A stretch of DNA of 20,671 bases, from contig JAFAQG010000268.1 in the NCBI GenBank assembly GCA_019246575.1, positions 1 through 20,671 on the forward strand. The letters run 5' to 3'. The translations under genes were made by a program, and so were the position numbers. The stretch is from Acidobacteriaceae bacterium (GTDB lineage: Bacteria > Acidobacteriota > Terriglobia > Bryobacterales > Bryobacteraceae). Below the pieces are notes generated by a model that saw only the letters and a program-made list of their open reading frames with translations, did not search any database and was not told where the DNA came from. This document shows, piece after piece, positions 16,484-20,671 of the stretch. Position 1 is the first letter of the stretch, and the number at the start of each line of letters is the position of its first letter.

Positions 16484-17245
16484 ATGATCGGGTCTATGGC
16501 GGACGCGTTTCGGCTCGATGGCAAGATTGCGCTCATTACGGGGGCTGCAAGCGGCATTGGAGAGGCGACGGCGCGGACCTTTTCGGAGGCGGGCGCGCGA
16601 GTTCTCATCGTCGATGTAAACGAGCAACGGACACAGGAATGCGCGCGATCAATCCCGAATAGTCAAGCATTTATTTGCGACATAACAGACGAGCCGCAGG
16701 TCGCGAACCTTTTCAGATCAATAACGCACCTGGATATTCTGGTGAATTGCGCGGGAATCGGGCTGGTGGGAAGCGTAGAAGAAACGGAATTAGCGGATTT
16801 TCAGCGGCTCATGCGCGTAAACGTAGACGGTACGTACCTAATGACAAAAGCAGCACTGCCCCTACTCAAAGCGGCGCGGGGATCAGTGCTAAACATCGGT
16901 TCTGTCGCGGGGCTCGTGGGCGTCAAGCGCCGGTTCGCGTATTGCGCCACAAAAGGCGCTGTGATTGCAATGACAAGGCAGTTGGCTGTGGATTATCCGA
17001 CCGAAATTCGCGCGAATTGCATTGCGCCGGGAACCGTGGACAGCCCGTTTGTCGAGGCTTACCTTGAAAAATACCACCGGCACGAGAAGGAAAAGATGCG
17101 GAAAGAACTAAATCAGAGACAGCCGATCGGGCGTCTGGGGCGGCCGGAAGAAGTGGCAAAGCTGGCGCTGTATATCAGCTCGGATGCCGCAGCGTTCATG
17201 CACGGCTCAGTGGTAGCTCTTGACGGCGGGTGGACCGCGGCTTAG
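16484..17245 (+). CDS. SDR-family NAD(P)-dependent dehydrogenase (DHRS6/keto-deoxy-sugar-dehydrogenase-like)
   Basis: This is a classical short-chain dehydrogenase of 253 residues. It has the TGAASGIG nucleotide-binding loop at 19-26, Asp44 after beta-2 (suggesting NAD preference), NCAG at 88-91, catalytic Asn113, Ser140 and the Tyr153-x3-Lys157 pair (YCATKG). Its C-terminal half, NCIAPGTVDSPFVEAYLEK ... RQPIGRLGRPEEVAKLALYISSD ... DGGWTAA, resembles DHRS6-type hydroxybutyrate dehydrogenases and bacterial 2-keto-3-deoxy-L-fuconate dehydrogenases. The family allows both substrates and I cannot decide. The start may be ATG 16484 or ATG 16496; the second gives the more usual MADAFRLDGK beginning. 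It is divergent from the GH16 gene and is followed after 38 bp by the transpeptidase gene on the same strand, so co-transcription is possible. Confidence 0.9.
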   Translation: MIGSMADAFRLDGKIALITGAASGIGEATARTFSEAGARVLIVDVNEQRTQECARSIPNSQAFICDITDEPQVANLFRSITHLDILVNCAGIGLVGSVEETELADFQRLMRVNVDGTYLMTKAALPLLKAARGSVLNIGSVAGLVGVKRRFAYCATKGAVIAMTRQLAVDYPTEIRANCIAPGTVDSPFVEAYLEKYHRHEKEKMRKELNQRQPIGRLGRPEEVAKLALYISSDAAAFMHGSVVALDGGWTAA

Positions 17246-17283
17246 AACATAGGATCTTTCCGGTAAGATAACCTTTTTGGAAT

Positions 17284-18618
17284 GTGCGTATTGACGGGCA
17301 CGCCGCAACTACTTACGATAGAAGTACCGTGTGTTTACGTGGGGCTTTGAGGCTGGGATGGGTTGCGGTCGCCATATCAGTGTTGACGATGGCGCTACCG
17401 CAGATCTCGGCCGCACAAACAGACCGAACAGCTGCCGCTAAGCGGCACAAGCGGAAGAGGCGCGGACGGCGCGTTAGCCAGGCGTCATCGACGGTCGTCA
17501 CTTCAGCCAAAACCGGCCGCGCAGTGGCCCGCACCACCAGCCAGGCAGCCGTGATACACAGCGGCGCACCTTCAGCCGTGCGGGTAGCCGTCGCACGCCG
17601 GCGACGTGGACACCGCGTCTTCGTAAACCCCTGGACGGAGCCAACTTATGCCGATTCCACTATAGGCGACACCGTCGAGGGCGATGACCTCGCGGTGCGG
17701 AAAGCGGCGGTCGAGGGGCTCGGACCTTACAATGGCACGGTCGTTGTTGCCGATCCGCAGACGGGCCGGATTTTAAGTATTGTCAATCAAAAGCTCGCAG
17801 TTAAGGGTGCGTTCGAGCCTTGCTCGACAGTAAAGTTGGTCGTGTCACTGGCTTCCTTGAGTGAAGGCATAGTCGGCCCGGAGACCGCGCTGCATTTGAC
17901 ACGCCGCTTTTCGATGGACATGACAAGAGCGCTTGCCGTGTCGAACAATCTGTATTTCGCACACCTCGGTGAGGAGCTGGGATTCGAGCGCGTGCAGAAA
18001 TACGCTAAGCTTTTTGGCCTCGGTGAGAAGGCGGGCCTGGATATCCCCGGGGAGGAAGCAGGTTACCTGGCTTCGGAACCCCCGAGGACGGGTGTAGGCA
18101 TGATGACCAGCTTCGGTGACGGAATCCGCCTCACGCCACTGGAACTGACCAGCCTGATTACCGCGATTTCGAATGGCGGGACCATGTACTACCTCCAATA
18201 CCCCCGGACGCCGGCGGAGATCCAAAACTTCACGCCGCGAATTAAGCGGACCCTGGACATTGAAACCCTCGTTCCGCAGATCAAGCCTGGGTTGATGGGG
18301 GCTGTGGAATACGGAACTGCGCGGCGGGTCAGTCTGAACGCCGACGAACCAATCTACGGTAAAACGGGCACGTGTACCGACACCGCGCAACCCGGCGTTC
18401 ATCTCGGGTGGTTCGGGTCGTTTGCCGAGTCCGGCAACAACAAACTGGTTGTCGTAGTGCTTCTGACCGGCGGACGGGGCATCAGCGGACCGATTGCTTC
18501 GGGTGTTGCCGCGAATGTGTACCATAATTTGTTCCTCGCGCACTATTTCAGCCCTGCTCACCCAAATGAGCAAGTCGTCCCGGCGACTTACGTTCCGATG
18601 CAGAATTCGTTCCAGTAG
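17284..18618 (+). CDS. Penicillin-binding-protein transpeptidase domain protein with Lys/Arg-rich N-terminal linker
   Basis: This predicted membrane-anchored or exported DD-transpeptidase-like protein has 444 residues. It starts at GTG 17284, with a later in-frame GTG at 17329. One hydrophobic segment (LGWVAVAISVLTMALPQISAA, 24-44) is followed by a strongly basic linker (KRHKRKRRGRR at 53-63, ARRRRGHR at 104-111). The catalytic domain begins near 147 (GPYNGTVVVADPQTGRILSIVNQ). The three active-site motifs are complete: STVK at 181-184 with nucleophile Ser181, SNN at 220-222 and KTG at 360-362. It would cross-link or bind peptidoglycan stem peptides and bind beta-lactams. Unlike typical class B PBPs it shows no dimerisation domain, only about 145 residues before the transpeptidase. 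Cys180 sits directly before the nucleophile and Cys364 just after KTG. It lies 38 bp after the SDR gene and 30 bp before the permease gene. Confidence 0.9.
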   Translation: MRIDGHAATTYDRSTVCLRGALRLGWVAVAISVLTMALPQISAAQTDRTAAAKRHKRKRRGRRVSQASSTVVTSAKTGRAVARTTSQAAVIHSGAPSAVRVAVARRRRGHRVFVNPWTEPTYADSTIGDTVEGDDLAVRKAAVEGLGPYNGTVVVADPQTGRILSIVNQKLAVKGAFEPCSTVKLVVSLASLSEGIVGPETALHLTRRFSMDMTRALAVSNNLYFAHLGEELGFERVQKYAKLFGLGEKAGLDIPGEEAGYLASEPPRTGVGMMTSFGDGIRLTPLELTSLITAISNGGTMYYLQYPRTPAEIQNFTPRIKRTLDIETLVPQIKPGLMGAVEYGTARRVSLNADEPIYGKTGTCTDTAQPGVHLGWFGSFAESGNNKLVVVVLLTGGRGISGPIASGVAANVYHNLFLAHYFSPAHPNEQVVPATYVPMQNSFQ

Positions 18619-18648
18619 TCAAATCCCGCGACGGAGAGCCGCTTCCGA

Positions 18649-19668
18649 TTGCTACTCCCTTCCACGTATGTAGCGGCGGTAGTGCTCTTACTCATCTCCT
18701 GTGTATGCCTGGGGTCCTGGCCGAACACTTTTAAGGTCAGCGGATCGCGATGGCGGTTCGAGCTATACTACGTCGATTTTGCAATCGGGGCTCTGGCCGC
18801 TGCCGCCCTTATGGCACTCACGTTCGGAACTCTCGGTTCCGAATTATCGTTCAGCGATCGGATTGCAGTAGCTGGCCTACGATCACAGGCCTTGGCCGTA
18901 ACCGGTGGGTTCGTATTTAGCATTGGAAACATGCTGCTACTTGCGGCAGTTTCGCTCCTGGGATTGGCCGGCTCATTCCCCTTCGTCTTCGCGATCGGGC
19001 TGGTCGTAGGCGCACTGGCCAGTTTCTCGGATGCAAGCCCGTTGCTGCTCATCCCAGGCATTCTCGTTCTCCTTGGGACGGCTGTGACCGTTCTAGCGGC
19101 CCTGCGAGCCCGGGTCGTCTCTGTCAGCAAGACACAAAAGCAACCGGGCATCGCAGCGCGTAAGAGGACGACGAAGGGTCTGATCGCCGCCGGCGTCGGT
19201 GGCCTGTTTATCGGCGGCTCCTATCCCATAGCGGATACCGCGTTCTGGGGAGATCTGGGGCTGGGCGCGTATGGGGGCGTCCTGATGTTCTGCGTCGGCA
19301 TCGTCATTTCGACTGCTTTCTTCACCTTATTTCTCATGAATATCGCGATTGAGGGCCCGCCACTTACGCCGCGCTCCTATTTGCAGGGCGACTTCAGGGT
19401 TCACGCGCTCGGACTTGCCGGCGGGGCGATATGGGCCGCCGGGACACTAGCAGGCTTGCTTGCGCGATCCGCGCCGCCGGGTTCGGCTCCGAGCACGCGG
19501 TCGTGGCTGCTCTGGGACGACGGTTCTGTCCTGGTTGCAATGTTTTGGGGCATCGTAGTTTGGGGTGAATTCGGCCGAACCAGCAGAACCGCCAAAGTTC
19601 TCATCGCGCTTGCCGCCCTATTGTTCGGGGGTGGTTTACTTCTGATCGCCTTCCGCAGTAACGGATAG
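18649..19668 (+). CDS. DMT-superfamily permease, ureide-permease/sugar-uptake-like
   Basis: This is a polytopic inner-membrane protein of 339 residues with about ten hydrophobic segments. It starts at a TTG (18649) with GGAGAG about a dozen bases upstream, so an ATG is not used. The N terminus STYVAAVVLLLISCVCLGSW followed by PNTFKVSGSRWRFELYYVDFAIGALAAA resembles the ureide-permease (UPS) and GRP-type sugar-uptake branches of the drug/metabolite transporter superfamily. Those share a GSW/GTWP motif at the end of TM1 and a Y-x-D-F/Y segment before TM2. A cytoplasmic basic loop (KTQKQPGIAARKRTTKG) separates the two five-TM halves. The substrate is unknown; database entries for relatives are often called multidrug DMT permeases. 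It follows the transpeptidase by 30 bp. Its 3' end overlaps the convergent editing-protein gene by 33 bp. Confidence 0.85.
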   Translation: MLLPSTYVAAVVLLLISCVCLGSWPNTFKVSGSRWRFELYYVDFAIGALAAAALMALTFGTLGSELSFSDRIAVAGLRSQALAVTGGFVFSIGNMLLLAAVSLLGLAGSFPFVFAIGLVVGALASFSDASPLLLIPGILVLLGTAVTVLAALRARVVSVSKTQKQPGIAARKRTTKGLIAAGVGGLFIGGSYPIADTAFWGDLGLGAYGGVLMFCVGIVISTAFFTLFLMNIAIEGPPLTPRSYLQGDFRVHALGLAGGAIWAAGTLAGLLARSAPPGSAPSTRSWLLWDDGSVLVAMFWGIVVWGEFGRTSRTAKVLIALAALLFGGGLLLIAFRSNG

Positions 19669-20671
19669 AGGTTCAGGAGTGTGAGCGAATCCCAACGCTG
19701 CAGCGAGAGCCGGCAGTAGTCCGGGATCCGGCATATTCCCCTGCGCAAGGGTAGCCGAGCCGCCGCCCTTGCCCCCAGTGTTCGCCAGGGCCGATTTCAG
19801 GATACTGCCTGCGTGTAAACCGGAATCCGGCGAACAAGCGATCACTACGCCGGGCGGATGCGCTCCAATTGCTAGCGCGACGGCTCTTTCATGGGCCACG
19901 AAACTGTTTAGCTTGGCGCGAACGGTTTCGTCGATACAGGGCAGCTGCAGCAACCTCCGGCGAATGCCGTCTGTGTCCGGCGGTGTCTCGCGATAGAGCA
20001 GGCGGCCTTCCGTCTGTCCCAGTTCCACAGCGAGCCGGCGTCGATCGGCATCAGCATCGGCCAGGCGCTTACGCAGGATTGAGATCTGCTCGGGCAGATC
20101 ATCAATCGGGACGGCCGCAACACGGCTTAACTCGGCGCTGATGCGGTAATCCTGTTTGGCACGGCGCAGGGCGCGCACGCCACAGACGAACTCGAGCCGC
20201 AAATTACCTCGGATCTTCTCCGCGCGCCGGATCTGAATCGGCCCCACTTCAGCAGTCGACCGAACGTGCGTGCCGCCGCAGGCACTGCGATCCAGGCCAT
20301 CGATGCTGATGATCCGCAGAGTTCCCGAACGGGTGCTTGCTTTTCGAAGGTCATCTGCCGAGGCCGCATCCTCCAAGGTTATCGTAATGGCGCGCGCTTC
20401 CCGGACGATCTCGTTTGAGCGCTCCTCAACGGCCGCGATTTGTTGCTCCGATAGCTCCTTTGTTCCCAATTCGATCGTCGAAACGTCCGCGCCGAGGTGA
20501 AAGCTCAAGGTCGGGAAGCCAAACAGGTCGAGGAACACTGCCGAGACGAGGTGCTGACCGCTATGTTGCTGCATGTGATCGTACCGGCGCTGCCAATCGA
20601 TCTCACACTCGACGATGTCACCCGAAACCGGCGTCGCGGTCAGGTGTGCAATGCGCTCGCCTTCATCGATT
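19636..20671 (-). CDS. alaX: AlaX-type alanyl-tRNA editing protein with DHHA1 domain, N terminus beyond window edge
   Basis: An open frame on the minus strand continues to the right edge without a stop or a credible start, so at least 345 codons are present and the N-terminal beta-barrel is mostly missing. It begins DEGERIAHLTATPVSGDIVE, then WQRRYDHMQQHSGQH, typical of free-standing AlaX proteins and unlike full alanyl-tRNA synthetase. The zinc site of the editing domain is complete: HSGQH (two His) and, about 100 residues on, SACGGTH (Cys and His). A helical linker (about 180-240 of the visible part) leads to a C-terminal DHHA1-like domain with VVIACSPDSGLHAGSILK and GGKGGGSATLAQG. The family deacylates Ser-tRNA(Ala) or Gly-tRNA(Ala) in trans to prevent mistranslation. 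The AlaX-long form with DHHA1 fits best. Its last 11 codons lie antisense to the 3' end of the permease gene. Confidence 0.92.
   Translation of the reverse strand, partial: IDEGERIAHLTATPVSGDIVECEIDWQRRYDHMQQHSGQHLVSAVFLDLFGFPTLSFHLGADVSTIELGTKELSEQQIAAVEERSNEIVREARAITITLEDAASADDLRKASTRSGTLRIISIDGLDRSACGGTHVRSTAEVGPIQIRRAEKIRGNLRLEFVCGVRALRRAKQDYRISAELSRVAAVPIDDLPEQISILRKRLADADADRRRLAVELGQTEGRLLYRETPPDTDGIRRRLLQLPCIDETVRAKLNSFVAHERAVALAIGAHPPGVVIACSPDSGLHAGSILKSALANTGGKGGGSATLAQGNMPDPGLLPALAAALGFAHTPEPLSVTAEGDQK

Noticed and set aside
16420..16608. N-terminal extension of the GH16 frame by 63 codons
   Set aside because: It precedes a normal signal peptide, is compositionally unlike it and runs antisense through the SDR nucleotide-binding region.
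15832..16662. Plus-strand open frame of 276 codons
   Set aside because: It is antisense to the GH16 catalytic domain and overlaps the SDR gene in another frame; both real genes have intact catalytic motifs.
17246..17283. Possible terminator or operator ending in CTTTTTGG between SDR and transpeptidase genes
   Set aside because: Only a three-pair stem precedes the T-run, and the spacing fits an operon rather than a transcription end.
17845..18573. Minus-strand open frame of 242 codons
   Set aside because: It is antisense to the transpeptidase domain with its three intact motifs and has no features of its own.
1..20671. Defence island, prophage, insertion sequence or CRISPR array
   Set aside because: No transposase, integrase, nuclease/toxin motif, regularly spaced repeat or tRNA attachment site could be seen; gene content is metabolic, transport and cell envelope.

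Overview
The window reads as ordinary chromosomal sequence from an acidobacterium-like heterotroph, probably of the Solibacter/Bryobacter type. This is inferred from family content, not from a marker gene. The main clues are an Oar-like TonB-dependent receptor with an N-terminal carboxypeptidase-regulatory-like domain, a second such receptor reduced to a scrap, secreted glycoside hydrolases (GH2, and GH16 with Fn3 and malectin), and frequent GTG/TTG starts. No tRNA, rRNA, CRISPR array, insertion sequence or phage gene is visible. No stretch over 300 bases lacks a gene.

Layout. Bases 1-4301 (minus strand) hold a large TonB-dependent receptor followed by a PstS-like periplasmic binding protein that runs off the left edge. 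Divergent from the receptor is a DctA-type C4-dicarboxylate/Na+ symporter (4492-5802). Convergent with it is a minus-strand operon, 9903 down to 5822: a secreted GH2 glycosidase, then a 146-bp relic of a TonB-dependent receptor, then an alpha/beta-hydrolase (esterase-like). Divergent from GH2 across 44 bp is a full-length pyruvate carboxylase (9948-13385), followed by an orphan PstS-like protein (13470-14633). Next come a convergent secreted GH16-Fn3-malectin glucanase-like protein (16419-14758), a divergent SDR dehydrogenase (16484-17245), an unusual penicillin-binding-protein transpeptidase (17284-18618) and a ureide-permease-like DMT transporter (18649-19668). The last gene, convergent with and overlapping the transporter, is an AlaX-type alanyl-tRNA editing protein open at the right edge.

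How the genes fit together (inference). The GH2, relic receptor and esterase look like a small polysaccharide or oligosaccharide-ester utilisation operon that has lost its outer-membrane receptor by an internal deletion. The secreted GH16 protein adds beta-glucan-type hydrolysis. DctA and pyruvate carboxylase both feed the C4-dicarboxylate pool, but they are not in one operon. The receptor/PstS-like pair suggests capture of an anionic or phosphorylated ligand, which is unproven.

I found no convincing wholly new multi-gene system. The strongest non-routine observation is the relic receptor: signal peptide and first beta-strand joined out of frame to the C-terminal beta-signal, with both flanking operon junctions intact. 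Also worth a look are a 15-bp in-frame tandem duplication in the intact receptor, a transpeptidase with no visible dimerisation domain and two cysteines beside its active-site motifs, and a PstS-like paralogue lacking the usual Ser/Gly anion loop.
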